In this document: in pieces, positions 10,122-19,791 of the stretch
Layout of the letters: each line of letters opens with the position of its first letter
How positions within the stretch are numbered: the first letter of the stretch is position 1
Assembly (NCBI RefSeq): GCF_001458735.1
Contig: NZ_CZQA01000012.1
Location: 62,001-126,000 of the forward strand
Origin: Candidatus Nitrospira nitrosa
GTDB lineage: Bacteria > Nitrospirota > Nitrospiria > Nitrospirales > Nitrospiraceae
DNA length: 64,000 nucleotides
Reading direction: 5' to 3'
The notes under the pieces: generated by a model
The model's database searches: none
What the model was told of the DNA's origin: nothing
What the model saw: only the letters and a program-made list of their open reading frames with translations
Position numbers and translations under genes: made by a program

Positions 10122-11324
10122 CTAGAGCCCTGAGACCTCTTTTGGAACTGCGAGACGATGCGTCCTGTACGGTGCAATCTCAAAGTCGTAGTACTGTCGG
10201 GGATCCCCAGTTTTTCCAGCTTCCGCCGATTTGATAATGTTGTACATCTCTCGAGACGTGACGTAGTGCAACCGATACCGTCCTTCACGATAGCGGCATT
10301 CTAACTCCTCATACATGACGTCGGCAGCCTCGCCCAGTAGAGCATCACGGCTTCGGTCTTCGGCTCCATGGCAGGAGACTTTGACAAAGACCCATTCAGG
10401 CCGTCCTTTTACATGTATATGCGTCTCTACCCAAAGACGCACACGACCACGGGTCGGCGGATTCGAACCCTGAATCTCACCGTTCTCGATTCGGGGAATG
10501 AGTCCCCATTTTCGGCTAGCCCAATTGAATGTCAACGGACCAGGCACGATCATGAGATCACCAGAACTCTCTCCATTGACAACGACTTCCTCACCACAAT
10601 CAAACGACTTGGCCTTGTGGGGATCATCCGTGGCATAAAATATCGTATTCACCATGGACGACTGGCTGTCACACGGGGCCGTCGGCAGGCTAAAATCTGC
10701 ATAGCATCCGGTGTCCCGTAATACCGTGAGTTCCCCATTGACCCCACAATACTGAGGATCATGTCGAGAATTATCCAGAGCCATGTTGCCATGAATAAAT
10801 CCATAGACAGGGCGGCCCTGCCCCCACTGCGTCCGCAATGCGCCATGTTGGCCGAATAACTCCACCGCATGGGTGATTTTTCTCGCCAGGGTCTCTTCGT
10901 TGTCATGGCCATGGTGCAGATGCAGCTCAATCTCGCCGAAGCCCTGCCTGCATAAGTCCGTCAAGTTATCCAGATATTCCTGATGATATGCCTCGCCGGG
11001 ATAAAACCACGAGTGTTGCACCGGACGACCATTGGAGTCTCGATGACGGCGGGCAAGAGCAGGATAGCGAACCAACCAATCCTTCATACGGTCACGTTCC
11101 ACTTCCGGCGTGGAGCCAGCCGAAATCGGCTCAAAATGATCCACCATGCAGAACAGGACATGAATCAGTGGTTGACGTTCTGCTTCCCGTCGTGCTCGCC
11201 ATCCTGCAAGACGTTGCGTGCAATACGAACCAATCCAGAGATGCACGTGTTTTTTCCGCAACTCGCGGAAGATCACCCCCACCACCAACCCCACCATGGT
11301 TATCAACAAGGCAGCAATCGCCAT
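10122..11324 (-). CDS. Polysaccharide-deacetylase-like protein with N-terminal membrane anchor
   Basis: 400 residues from the ATG at 11324, which has GAGGGTGAG just upstream and starts 43 bases after the preceding stop; the reading frame is open further upstream, but that part overlaps the FemAB gene. An N-terminal hydrophobic segment (MAIAALLITMVGLVVGVIF) is followed by a soluble domain. FCMVDHFEP and EIELHLHHGHDN resemble the metal-binding Asp and His-x3-4-His motifs of NodB-fold deacetylases, but the rest is diverged. It could remove acetyl groups from the polymer or from peptidoglycan. The assignment rests on motif resemblance and neighbourhood, so the catalytic role is uncertain. Confidence 0.65.
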   Translation of the reverse strand: MAIAALLITMVGLVVGVIFRELRKKHVHLWIGSYCTQRLAGWRARREAERQPLIHVLFCMVDHFEPISAGSTPEVERDRMKDWLVRYPALARRHRDSNGRPVQHSWFYPGEAYHQEYLDNLTDLCRQGFGEIELHLHHGHDNEETLARKITHAVELFGQHGALRTQWGQGRPVYGFIHGNMALDNSRHDPQYCGVNGELTVLRDTGCYADFSLPTAPCDSQSSMVNTIFYATDDPHKAKSFDCGEEVVVNGESSGDLMIVPGPLTFNWASRKWGLIPRIENGEIQGSNPPTRGRVRLWVETHIHVKGRPEWVFVKVSCHGAEDRSRDALLGEAADVMYEELECRYREGRYRLHYVTSREMYNIIKSAEAGKTGDPRQYYDFEIAPYRTHRLAVPKEVSGL

Positions 11325-11367
11325 CAAACTCACCCTCTGGATCTTCTCCGCACCACGGCCATCCGAA

Positions 11368-13224
11368 CTACGACCGGCCTTTTTCTCTTTGGTCGATACC
11401 CTTCCGCTCCCACCACCCCCATCGAATAAGCCGGTGCGTTTCGCGCAGTACGAATCCCAACTTAAGAATCCCCGACCTCGAGGTGACATTTCGACGTTCA
11501 CAGACAATCACCGCCATCATCGCGCCGTCGGCAAATTCTTGGCTCACAATCTTCGCAAGATTCGCCTGGTACAATTTCCTCCCACGAAACGCTTCACAGG
11601 TATAAAACTGATACAGCGAGACAGTCTGCTCCGGCACGATGATCTCCGATTCAGTCTCCGGCATCGCCACGACTCCCACTGGCCTGAACGACCACCCAAA
11701 CTGCGCAAGTTTTCCGTCTACCATGACCGTATGCAAGGTCCGTCCTTGACCAAGCTGCCGCACCGCATCTTGAACATAAAATGCTCGGTCACGACGCTCC
11801 GGCCCATCCAATGCAAGGAAATCGGCTAATCGATTCGTATGAAACAGAACCATGGAATCTGCTAGATCAGGCCTACTCGTACACTGAAACCTATCAGGGG
11901 ATAACGCATAGACATCGGCACAATAGTTCCAATAAACGAGCTTTGTTGCCCGCTCTACTCCGAACCGTAACATTCGACGCCATGTTGACTGTCGATATCG
12001 CACTCGATACCAGGTGATGTGGTCTGCATATTCTTTTAATTTCCCCCAGATATCTCTTTCTGGGGCAATTGCTCTGAGCGCCCATTTGAACCGATCGATT
12101 ACAACTCCACGCGCTCTTGCTTTCCAATAGCCTCTCTTCTCCTGATAGAGGTACACTGTTGGTAATTGCACACATCGATTCCCGATCCGCCCCTTGAATG
12201 CGGCAGACCCAATGGTTAGATCCACTTCAGCATACTGTTCACGATGACAGGACTTTACTAATTCAATGATGTGTAACATCCCCGGCGAATGCTTGGTTTC
12301 GAGAATGTCAAAAGATGGGGCGCCATAGTACAGGACTTTGCGGAAGATAAAGCAGAAGGCAAATGCCAGAGGTTTGCCTCCGGTCCACAAACATGAAAAG
12401 TGAATCGCGGGAGAACCACTGGCAAAGAGTTCCGCATATAACTGCTGCTTTCGAGGATCCTCAAAGGCCTCTGCCCGATCAGAACCAACCTGCCGTAAGC
12501 CATGCTGTGTAAAATATTCCGCGCTGAGCCTGACCCAGTCCGCAACGGTATCGACGATCTGCAGATGCAACCCGTCACGCCGCTGATAGTAGGCAAAGGC
12601 CTGGCGAATGGTTTTCTTCTTGTGTAATTCCTCTATCTGCTGAGAGCAGTGCTGACCAAACTCAAACCGATAGCACGGATGGCTCACGTGCATGATTCCG
12701 TGTCCGGCATGCCGTCGTGACCACGCTTCAACGAGGGTCGGAGTCGGTGAGTCTGGTTGTGTCTGGCCGAACGCGATGGGATGCCTTCCTGCGTACACCA
12801 GCATCCGGGGAATGATCACGTCGAGAACTGCGGCCCGATCGGCCCACGCACTGATGACATCCCGGTAATCGGCCATCCCTGCTCCGGCAAAGATCAGCTG
12901 TCCGCTCATCCTTGCCTGGGCGCACGGCGCAACACCGCGAAGCTGATTCCCGTTCCACACGGTGAGCACGACCGGCTCGTATTCATCTTGATAGCAGCGA
13001 TACCACGTCAGGCACCACAAGGGAGTCTGATAAAAGGATGCCGTCTGATCCTTTGCCAGTAATTCTTCCCATCGCGCTTCCAACTGATCATCGGTGAGGG
13101 CATGCTGGAGCGCCTCCCATCCCGTAATCTCGCGAACGGTGATCGGCTCAATCGCATCCGAGGATTCCAGCACTCGCTCCGACAAGCCAAGATTATCCTG
13201 AAGTTCAGCCGTGGCTCCGCTCAT
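11368..13224 (-). CDS. FemAB/CelD-like acyltransferase fused to a second GNAT domain
   Basis: 618 residues from the ATG at 13224, which overlaps the upstream stop as ATGA and has AGGGAG ahead of it. Residues 40-400 resemble the BioF2/CelD-like FemAB-related acetyltransferases common in polysaccharide loci (LRGVAPCAQAR, FSCLWTGGKPLAFAFCF, EVDLTIGSAAFKGRIGN). Residues 430-618 form a second acyltransferase-like unit (TVMVDGKLAQFGWSF, YQFYTCEAFRGRKLYQANL, GILKLGFVLRETHRL) that looks like a GNAT fold. The fusion is unusual, since most homologues carry only the first unit. Likely role: acyl or aminoacyl modification of the exopolysaccharide precursor. Substrate unknown. Confidence 0.72.
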   Translation of the reverse strand: MSGATAELQDNLGLSERVLESSDAIEPITVREITGWEALQHALTDDQLEARWEELLAKDQTASFYQTPLWCLTWYRCYQDEYEPVVLTVWNGNQLRGVAPCAQARMSGQLIFAGAGMADYRDVISAWADRAAVLDVIIPRMLVYAGRHPIAFGQTQPDSPTPTLVEAWSRRHAGHGIMHVSHPCYRFEFGQHCSQQIEELHKKKTIRQAFAYYQRRDGLHLQIVDTVADWVRLSAEYFTQHGLRQVGSDRAEAFEDPRKQQLYAELFASGSPAIHFSCLWTGGKPLAFAFCFIFRKVLYYGAPSFDILETKHSPGMLHIIELVKSCHREQYAEVDLTIGSAAFKGRIGNRCVQLPTVYLYQEKRGYWKARARGVVIDRFKWALRAIAPERDIWGKLKEYADHITWYRVRYRQSTWRRMLRFGVERATKLVYWNYCADVYALSPDRFQCTSRPDLADSMVLFHTNRLADFLALDGPERRDRAFYVQDAVRQLGQGRTLHTVMVDGKLAQFGWSFRPVGVVAMPETESEIIVPEQTVSLYQFYTCEAFRGRKLYQANLAKIVSQEFADGAMMAVIVCERRNVTSRSGILKLGFVLRETHRLIRWGWWERKGIDQREKGRS

Positions 13225-14120
13225 GCTCCCTTTTTCTTCCCGAATATTCGAAATAACCGATCGCATTCAGACCACAGAATTGTAATGCCCTGTTGCCGGA
13301 GAATTTTGGCCATCCCAGCGTGAGTCTGATACAGTTCCTGATACAGGCCATGACGACTAGGAATCTTGAGTTGCACTCCGAATAATGCAAACATGAAGCC
13401 GTTCACCAGACAAAACCCATTCATCACCACACGCTTCCACTGGTATCGCTCATCCCACAATAACCGGAGATAAAATCCAACAGAATGCACTTGAAGGAAT
13501 AGCCTGCTATCTGACGCCATAACACGCCCCAACTCGGCCAGTGATGCCCGCTGATCCACATACGGCAAGGACAATCTCGATGACACATGGGTCACCGCCT
13601 CATCCTGAATAGGTAAGGCAGACAGATCAGCCTGGATCAATAGGCATCGTGATCGATGCTGTCCTAATGCGGCACCCGCAGCCGTCAAGGACGACCGATC
13701 GATATCGATCCCGATCAGTAGTTTGGGCGGACTAGGCAACTCAGACGCTTTGATTAACGCCGGACCAGCTCCGCAACCCAAATCCAGAAAGACTGACGTA
13801 TCCTGACAGTTGAGCCGGTCAAACATGAGATCAAGTTCGTCATCAGCCTCACACTGGGCTAGGTACGTCCCTACTTGACGACCACTCGCGGTAAGGACCC
13901 ATCCTCCCTCTCCATGAGAGGCCACTAAACCAGCCTCAGCCAGTCGCTCATAATAGGGCTCTACAACGGACTGGCTCTCAAGAGTTTCCGGCCGGACACA
14001 CCCACCAGGGCCTCGTAGCAGTGCCAAAACCGCCAGTTTCATCGATTTCTCACTATGCACAAGACACAGGGCTTCACGGAGCGACGCCACGGGCGCCGTC
14101 TGTTCAGAAGAAAAACTCAT
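13221..14120 (-). CDS. Class I SAM-dependent methyltransferase
   Basis: 299 residues from the ATG at 14120, which overlaps the preceding stop as ATGA. The N-terminal 100 residues look like a winged-helix-type region (EPYYERLAEAGLVASHGEGG). The Rossmann domain follows with VFLDLGCGAGPALI (motif I, SAM binding), LIGIDIDRSS (acidic end of strand 2) and LPIQDEAVTHVSSRLSLPY. A C-terminal extension of about 70 residues is partly hydrophobic. It is probably a small-molecule or sugar methyltransferase of the polysaccharide pathway. The target is not deducible. Confidence 0.8.
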   Translation of the reverse strand: MSFSSEQTAPVASLREALCLVHSEKSMKLAVLALLRGPGGCVRPETLESQSVVEPYYERLAEAGLVASHGEGGWVLTASGRQVGTYLAQCEADDELDLMFDRLNCQDTSVFLDLGCGAGPALIKASELPSPPKLLIGIDIDRSSLTAAGAALGQHRSRCLLIQADLSALPIQDEAVTHVSSRLSLPYVDQRASLAELGRVMASDSRLFLQVHSVGFYLRLLWDERYQWKRVVMNGFCLVNGFMFALFGVQLKIPSRHGLYQELYQTHAGMAKILRQQGITILWSECDRLFRIFGKKKGA

Positions 14121-15496
14121 GAGACCGGTGCTCCCACCAATTGTTCCAAGTATTCCGCATACCTTGCCCCAAGTGTCTCCCACGAATACAGTGGCCGTCT
14201 GTCCGTCATCTCCATAGACCCCGCCGAGTCATACGCACGAGCGACCTTATACGCCCGGACAACCGCTTGAGCCATCCGCTCGACATCACCCGGCTCGACA
14301 ACCTCTCCACACTGCGTATCCCGGATCAAGTCCGCTGTAGCACTTTTTTCTTCCGCCTCAGCCAATATCCATCGTCCGGCTGCAAGATACTCGTATGCCT
14401 TGCCAGGAATCTGCAACGGCTGCTCGTTCGCCAACAATAGCAACACATGGGCCTCCTGCATGGCCTTGAGCGCCTTCTTCCTCGGCAAGAGATCCACAAT
14501 TTCGATCAGACCCGATAACCCGGACTCTTTGATCATCTCCTCCACGGAACGACCACCGGCAGACCGGCACACCCCGATGAATCGCACCCGCAGATCGATT
14601 CTGCTAATCGCCCCGCCACTCAGCACCTGTTGGAGCGCCAGCAGCAACGTTCGAGGACTTCTTGTATAGTTAAATCCTCCCACATACGTAATGGTAAAGC
14701 GCTCCTCCCGGATAATAGGGCCGAGTGTCTTGAACTCCTCTTCATCGAAACCATTGGGCATCGTCACCCACTTGCTTCTCGGTTCCCCCGGGTATCGTTG
14801 CTGGAGCAGCTTGGTCATTGATTCCGTCACACAGAACACACGATCTGCATGTCGAATGACCAATGCTTCCAGCCATTGGTCACAGCGATCTGCCAACGCA
14901 GATCTCATGGATAGATCTTTTTGGACATTTCCCACCCAAGGGTCCCGAAACTCTGCGATCCAGCGAACCGGACATACCAGCCGTAGACACAAACCAACAA
15001 GATGGGCGGAAAACGGAGGCCCCGTCGTAATCATGCAAGGGATGTGCTGTCGTAGAATCAATCGACGGCCTCTCCAGACCGCAAAGGGTAGCCACCCCAG
15101 TTGCTCGTCCGGCACATTCAACATGGATACAATCATTTGCCGAATACGACTCGTGATCGATTGCACATCCGTTCGCGAAATGGACGGAGATCTAGGGCCG
15201 CCTTCCTGGCATACATGCGTAGGGGGTGCCGAACGTGAAGCACCCGGTATCCATTTCTTCACCGCCCGGTACAGTTCCAATGGATGAGGAACACAACGAG
15301 TCCTGGTCACCTGAGCCAAGGCAGACTCAGTGTCATCCTGTTGCTGGCGATAGTGATAGTATCTGGCTTGCACGGTGAGAATTGTTGCTTGCCAACCATG
15401 GGCCTTCGTTGCACGCACAATATTCACGGGACGCACTGCTCCGACACAGGCATCCGGCGGCCAACTGTGAGTGACCATCAGAAGCTTCTGGCACAT
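14117..15496 (-). CDS. Family 4 glycosyltransferase
   Basis: 459 residues, longer than the usual 370-400 because of an insert around residues 75-110 rich in Ser, Pro and Arg. The N-terminus MVTHSWPPDACVGAVRP is the glycine-loop equivalent of WbuB-type enzymes. The C-terminal domain shows FTITYVGGFNYTRSP, VRFIGVCRSAGG, and PGKAYEYLAAGRWILAEAEE with the donor-site glutamates. It overlaps the downstream methyltransferase by 4 bases. It presumably acts on the lipid-linked repeat unit on the inner face of the membrane. Confidence 0.85.
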   Translation of the reverse strand: MCQKLLMVTHSWPPDACVGAVRPVNIVRATKAHGWQATILTVQARYYHYRQQQDDTESALAQVTRTRCVPHPLELYRAVKKWIPGASRSAPPTHVCQEGGPRSPSISRTDVQSITSRIRQMIVSMLNVPDEQLGWLPFAVWRGRRLILRQHIPCMITTGPPFSAHLVGLCLRLVCPVRWIAEFRDPWVGNVQKDLSMRSALADRCDQWLEALVIRHADRVFCVTESMTKLLQQRYPGEPRSKWVTMPNGFDEEEFKTLGPIIREERFTITYVGGFNYTRSPRTLLLALQQVLSGGAISRIDLRVRFIGVCRSAGGRSVEEMIKESGLSGLIEIVDLLPRKKALKAMQEAHVLLLLANEQPLQIPGKAYEYLAAGRWILAEAEEKSATADLIRDTQCGEVVEPGDVERMAQAVVRAYKVARAYDSAGSMEMTDRRPLYSWETLGARYAEYLEQLVGAPVS

Positions 15497-15562
15497 ACCC
15501 CGGTCAATCCTTACCTTTTCTGTCGATATTGGGAGACCATAAACAGGATGAGACGCTGCTCG

Positions 15563-17104
15563 TCAGGGGACGATGGAGACGCGTTTTGCACGGCGTATCA
15601 CGGACTCGAGTTGTAGGAGGTAGATTGCCGGAGGAGCTAACCACAGCATGGTCGAAGAGTACGCGCGATCAATCAGGCAACGCATCGCTCTTGGCACAAC
15701 ATAAGAAAACGATACCAGTGATGACTGCCACTGACGATAACAATACGTCAGGAGCTCATGCGATAATTGGACGAGTTCCTTGCCGTCATTCTCTCGAAAC
15801 TTCGGCTTGTACGCATATGGTATTGCTCCCGCCGCTGGGAACGCCTTCGAGATCGTGTCGTTGTGAAACGTATGGTCGAGCACCATAGCGGCCGGCAAAC
15901 TGGCGAGGTGCTGATACACGCCATAGTCGCAGAAAGGGCTTACGACGGCATTAAACCCTCTCAACAATCGATACGGGCTTAACGCCACTTCTCTCCGACT
16001 CCGATTCCAATAGTAGAACGAGCTGACTGGGTTGGGGGCACTACCGTGTTGTTCAAGCTCCTCAAGCAGCCGTTCTACAGCCAACTCACGAGACCATTGC
16101 CGGCGCACGTCCTCGTTCAGGAAGTGCATGGTGACATCCGAGCCTAAGAGATCTTCCCCCAACGCTCGCCACTTTCCCGCACGACACAGATGCAGACGTT
16201 CCTCCGTCAATGCGAATCCGTCGCAAAACAGGCTCCCCCCTAACCCATCGTAGACAACCTCTACCTTACCTCTCAGATAATCAGCTACGGAGAAAAACCA
16301 TGCATGCTCATCGCTGCAGAAGTTGGTCAAGACATTCTTTTTGAGTTCCAGCAGAAACGGCGACTCAGTTTGAGACACAATCACATGGGAAACGCCTACC
16401 AGTTGTGCCAGTTGCGCGGCAATTTCAGCCTCATTGCTATGGTTGTACAAGTATTCGCCTACCGTGACACCCAACGCGGGAGGATGCCCTGCCTCACAGA
16501 GTTCTAGCAAAATATGTCGTGAGTCCCTCCCACCGCTCAGGGTGACGGCTGCCGTTCCTTCAGGAATTCGCCTCCGAACCGCATCGCGAAAGCACGACAC
16601 ATACCCATCGATCGCCGCCGATCGTGATATCTTTGCCTCAACACCAATACTGCGCCGGCCACGAACCGAGAGCCGCTTGTCTTTCCATTCAAGGACCGCA
16701 TTGGGTGGTAAGGCACGAATGGCGCGGAAGGGTGTGTCTTCGCCAACAAAATTCCCAAGCCTGAAAAAGACCGCTAGTGCAGCTCCATCAAGTTCTGACG
16801 GCGCACCGAGGAGAAGGAGCCGTGGAATAGAGGGAGAAATTGCAATGGTGTTATCCCATGTGGCGTAGTAGCAGGGATACATACCACTGACATCATTTCG
16901 TACGACTAGTGTATTCCCATCCCATTGCCACTCCACAAACACCCCATCTTGGCCAGGCGATCCGGGGGTGTTGATCTTATGACCAAGCATCACTTGCGAT
17001 ATCCCTCGAGATACCACCCTATCGTCCTGGAAGTTGGCCAGGAAATATGGCTCTTCATCGATCTGCAGAAATTCATATTGGCTGAGTTGATTTTGCGCTA
17101 TCAT
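15563..17104 (-). CDS. Asparagine-synthetase-like protein lacking the glutaminase nucleophile
   Basis: 513 residues, about 110 shorter than its two homologues in the locus. The N-terminus is MIAQNQLSQYEFLQ, so there is no Cys-2 and the class II glutaminase site is absent; a rudimentary domain of that fold may remain (residues 1-130). The ATP-binding PP-loop is present in a variant form, TLSGGRDSRHILLE. It may use free ammonia or another nucleophile, or act as a beta-lactam-synthetase-like amide-forming enzyme, or work with one of the two complete AsnB homologues. Such truncated forms occur in polysaccharide and peptide loci. It lies 66 bases before the GT4 gene in the same direction. Confidence 0.78.
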   Translation of the reverse strand: MIAQNQLSQYEFLQIDEEPYFLANFQDDRVVSRGISQVMLGHKINTPGSPGQDGVFVEWQWDGNTLVVRNDVSGMYPCYYATWDNTIAISPSIPRLLLLGAPSELDGAALAVFFRLGNFVGEDTPFRAIRALPPNAVLEWKDKRLSVRGRRSIGVEAKISRSAAIDGYVSCFRDAVRRRIPEGTAAVTLSGGRDSRHILLELCEAGHPPALGVTVGEYLYNHSNEAEIAAQLAQLVGVSHVIVSQTESPFLLELKKNVLTNFCSDEHAWFFSVADYLRGKVEVVYDGLGGSLFCDGFALTEERLHLCRAGKWRALGEDLLGSDVTMHFLNEDVRRQWSRELAVERLLEELEQHGSAPNPVSSFYYWNRSRREVALSPYRLLRGFNAVVSPFCDYGVYQHLASLPAAMVLDHTFHNDTISKAFPAAGAIPYAYKPKFRENDGKELVQLSHELLTYCYRQWQSSLVSFSYVVPRAMRCLIDRAYSSTMLWLAPPAIYLLQLESVIRRAKRVSIVP

Positions 17105-17216
17105 TCACAACCGTCCTTCGCCATGACCACGCACCGTGATCAACTTCCCACGTTGCGGACAAGGCATCCTGTGCCTCTCAGCAACTCCTTTCGCTCCTAC
17201 AGAGCCTGCGCGTGTG

Positions 17217-18698
17217 CTAAATAGGATTTGGGCGGGGAGTCAGTACCGGCTTGTACCCCAGTACCCAGGATGCAATCTCGGTTAGTTCCGAAAATAATTG
17301 GGGTCCAGAGGTTCTTAACACGGCTACATATATGCTTATCCCCATCAGAACAATGAGGATCATTTGCATCCAAGCCGATGCAGCAGTCATGGTAGGTATC
17401 TGCTGTATCAAGGCAGCGACTGCCGTCATGACTCCCGCTGCGAGGGTTTGGGGCCATAGCTGCCGTCCAAATTCGCACCAACTGACTCCCAACTCTCTCA
17501 AAGCCCACTTAGTCAGCCACAGCAACTGCAACGGATACAGGATGACCCACACGAGCGACACTCCGATCCCTGCGGCAGCAGATGCCCCGGCCCAAAATCC
17601 TAGTGGCATAATGACGAGTTGAGCTGTTGTATAAGTCAGTTGCAGATCAAGACGTCGTTTCACCATCAACGGTGGGAACAACAGAGTGGCGATCGCAGAA
17701 GCCATGGCGTAGCCGCATAATATTTTGAACATCGGCGTAATCGCTGCCCACTTGACGTCAAGCACCAACATCACAATGTAATCAGAGACCATCATCAGCC
17801 CCATACTGATAGGGAACACTACTGCGCTGACCAATCGCACACCTTTCAAGAAACCTGATCGTAATGCGTAATCATTGCCTTGCAGCTCGGCCATGACGGG
17901 AAACGCAAGTTGATTGACCATCGGAGTTATTTTGCTCACAGGCAGTGTGGCCAACTGTTTTGCCATCGTATAGAGCCCCAGTACATAGTCTCCGCCCAAT
18001 CGTCCAAGTACGAATACATCAGCTTGTTGATACAACGCCCACGATAACCGAGAGCCTAACGTGGCCAAGCTATACCGCACCATCTCCTTCAATTGTGCGC
18101 CTCCCCCGATGTGCAACCCCGGCCACCACCGCACATACCATCCCGTGACCATCATCTGCATGAGAGGCGTCACCAACGAGCCTGCCACAAGTGCCCAGAC
18201 CCCCGCCCCTTGCCAGGCTAACCCCAGAACCAACGGAAACGTCGCGATCATGGCAATCAACTCAGCTATCGAGATTTTATCCAGCAACAATCGCTTGCGC
18301 AGAAGGCTATCCGGTACAGTTCGTAACGCAATTAATGGCAATGACAAACCACTGACCCGCAGGACCGCCGTCAACTCCGGGCTCTTAAACCATTCAGCAC
18401 TTAGCGGCGCGATCGCATAAAGTATTCCGTAGCCGAACACTCCCAGTCCAAGCGTGATCCAAAAACACGCATTGAGATCGCGATCGTCTATTTCTCTAAA
18501 TTGTATGATAGCGGCGCCCAGGCCCATTTCGGTTAGGAGGGATAATGTTGCCGTCCACATACCCGCTAACGCCATCAGCCCATAGTCAGACGGGCTTAAT
18601 AGGCGAATCACGAGAAGGGTACTCAGGAAGGACAACACCTGTACGCCGCCGCGGGTCCAGACAATCCAAAATACTGACTTCGCAATACGCTCCTTCAT
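17217..18698 (-). CDS. Wzx-type lipopolysaccharide/repeat-unit flippase (MOP superfamily)
   Basis: 493 residues with about twelve to fourteen hydrophobic helices. The N-terminus (SVFWIVWTRGGVQVLSFLSTLLVIRLLSPSDYG in part) is the hallmark of the polysaccharide transporter branch of the MOP exporters, followed by the LALYQQADVFVLGRLGG-type helix 7 region. It would flip the undecaprenyl-linked repeat unit to the periplasmic face for the polymerase at 8784-10115. It begins 46 bases after the initiating transferase's neighbour region and shares its strand. Confidence in the family is high; the cargo is inferred from context. Confidence 0.88.
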   Translation of the reverse strand: MKERIAKSVFWIVWTRGGVQVLSFLSTLLVIRLLSPSDYGLMALAGMWTATLSLLTEMGLGAAIIQFREIDDRDLNACFWITLGLGVFGYGILYAIAPLSAEWFKSPELTAVLRVSGLSLPLIALRTVPDSLLRKRLLLDKISIAELIAMIATFPLVLGLAWQGAGVWALVAGSLVTPLMQMMVTGWYVRWWPGLHIGGGAQLKEMVRYSLATLGSRLSWALYQQADVFVLGRLGGDYVLGLYTMAKQLATLPVSKITPMVNQLAFPVMAELQGNDYALRSGFLKGVRLVSAVVFPISMGLMMVSDYIVMLVLDVKWAAITPMFKILCGYAMASAIATLLFPPLMVKRRLDLQLTYTTAQLVIMPLGFWAGASAAAGIGVSLVWVILYPLQLLWLTKWALRELGVSWCEFGRQLWPQTLAAGVMTAVAALIQQIPTMTAASAWMQMILIVLMGISIYVAVLRTSGPQLFSELTEIASWVLGYKPVLTPRPNPI

Positions 18699-18744
18699 GG
18701 CCTAACCGAGTCGCTCACAGTGCTGCCTCAGGACTATCACTTCG

Positions 18745-19791
18745 TTACCGGGCTCCCTCGCCCTTCATGAGAACCCGCACGGTTTTTCCCAACGTCTTGA
18801 GGTCCAACCAAAACGACCGGTTCTTGATGTAATATAAATCGTATTGAAACTTGAGATGCGAGTCTTCTTGCGAGGCGGCATAGCCGAACATGACCTGAGC
18901 CCATCCCGTAATGCCAGGCCTCACGGTATGTCGAATGTCGTAATAGGGAATTTGCGTACGCAATTCCTCTACGAAGATTGGACGCTCAGGCCGAGGCCCG
19001 ATGACACTCATCTCTCCCTTCAGCACGTTGATGAATTGTGGGATTTCATCGATCCTCGCTTTTCTCAACCAGCGCCCTACGCGCGACACTCGATGGTCGT
19101 TTTCCTGCGCCCAACGAGGTCCTGACGTCTCTGCGCCATCCACCATTGATCGAAATTTGATAATCATGAATGGACGGGAGTGGAATCCGACTCGTTTTTG
19201 ACGGTAAAAGATCGGTCCAGGAGAGTCCAGTTTGATAAGCATGGCCACAATCAGCAAGAATGGGGCCATCGTCAGCAGACTCACTGAGGCAATCATAACG
19301 TCCACCACACGTTTCGCCGCTGCAGTGGCTGCATGACGCTTAAAGCCAGGAGAGAAAATCAACGCACTGGGCCTGAGAGAATCAATGGAGAGTCGACCCG
19401 TCACTTTTTCAAATAAGCGATGGCCATCAATGACCTCAATCCCGGCAACCTTGAGATCAAGTAGAAGATCCACTGGAAGAGTAGCCCGTTGATCATCCAG
19501 GCAGACGACGATAAGTCCAACTTTATATCGCTCAACCAGTTCAGGAAGATCGGCAAAGGTTCCAAGCACAGGATATCCGGTGGGTTCACTGTCAGAATGA
19601 TTGACAAATCCAATGACCCGTCCAGCCATGCGCGATTCGCTCATGAGTACTTGCTGACAAGTCAGTGCGAATTCTCCCTGACCCAGGATTAATACTTGCC
19701 GCCGACTTTTCAACTCCTCTGCGGTGACGGGATGCAGCGTGACTCGAGGCGGTGCGGCTGACGGTCTGGTATCAACAATCGCATCCATCAT
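18745..19791 (-). CDS. Initiating undecaprenyl-phosphate sugar phosphotransferase
   Basis: 347 residues from the ATG at 19791, preceded by a good Shine-Dalgarno (GCAGGAG, 6-base spacing). Residues 25-150 form a Rossmann-like nucleotide-binding region (VLILGQGEFALTCQQVL). One membrane segment lies around residue 175. The C-terminal catalytic domain (bacterial sugar transferase, PF02397) has SPGPIFYRQKRVG, IIKFRSMV, DEIPQFINVLKGEMSVIGPRPE and RPGITGWAQV. It starts the repeat unit by moving a sugar-1-phosphate to undecaprenyl phosphate. The form with few N-terminal helices matches the transferase of exosortase-A-type loci. The 317 bases upstream hold a terminator-like hairpin. Confidence 0.9.
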   Translation of the reverse strand: MMDAIVDTRPSAAPPRVTLHPVTAEELKSRRQVLILGQGEFALTCQQVLMSESRMAGRVIGFVNHSDSEPTGYPVLGTFADLPELVERYKVGLIVVCLDDQRATLPVDLLLDLKVAGIEVIDGHRLFEKVTGRLSIDSLRPSALIFSPGFKRHAATAAAKRVVDVMIASVSLLTMAPFLLIVAMLIKLDSPGPIFYRQKRVGFHSRPFMIIKFRSMVDGAETSGPRWAQENDHRVSRVGRWLRKARIDEIPQFINVLKGEMSVIGPRPERPIFVEELRTQIPYYDIRHTVRPGITGWAQVMFGYAASQEDSHLKFQYDLYYIKNRSFWLDLKTLGKTVRVLMKGEGAR

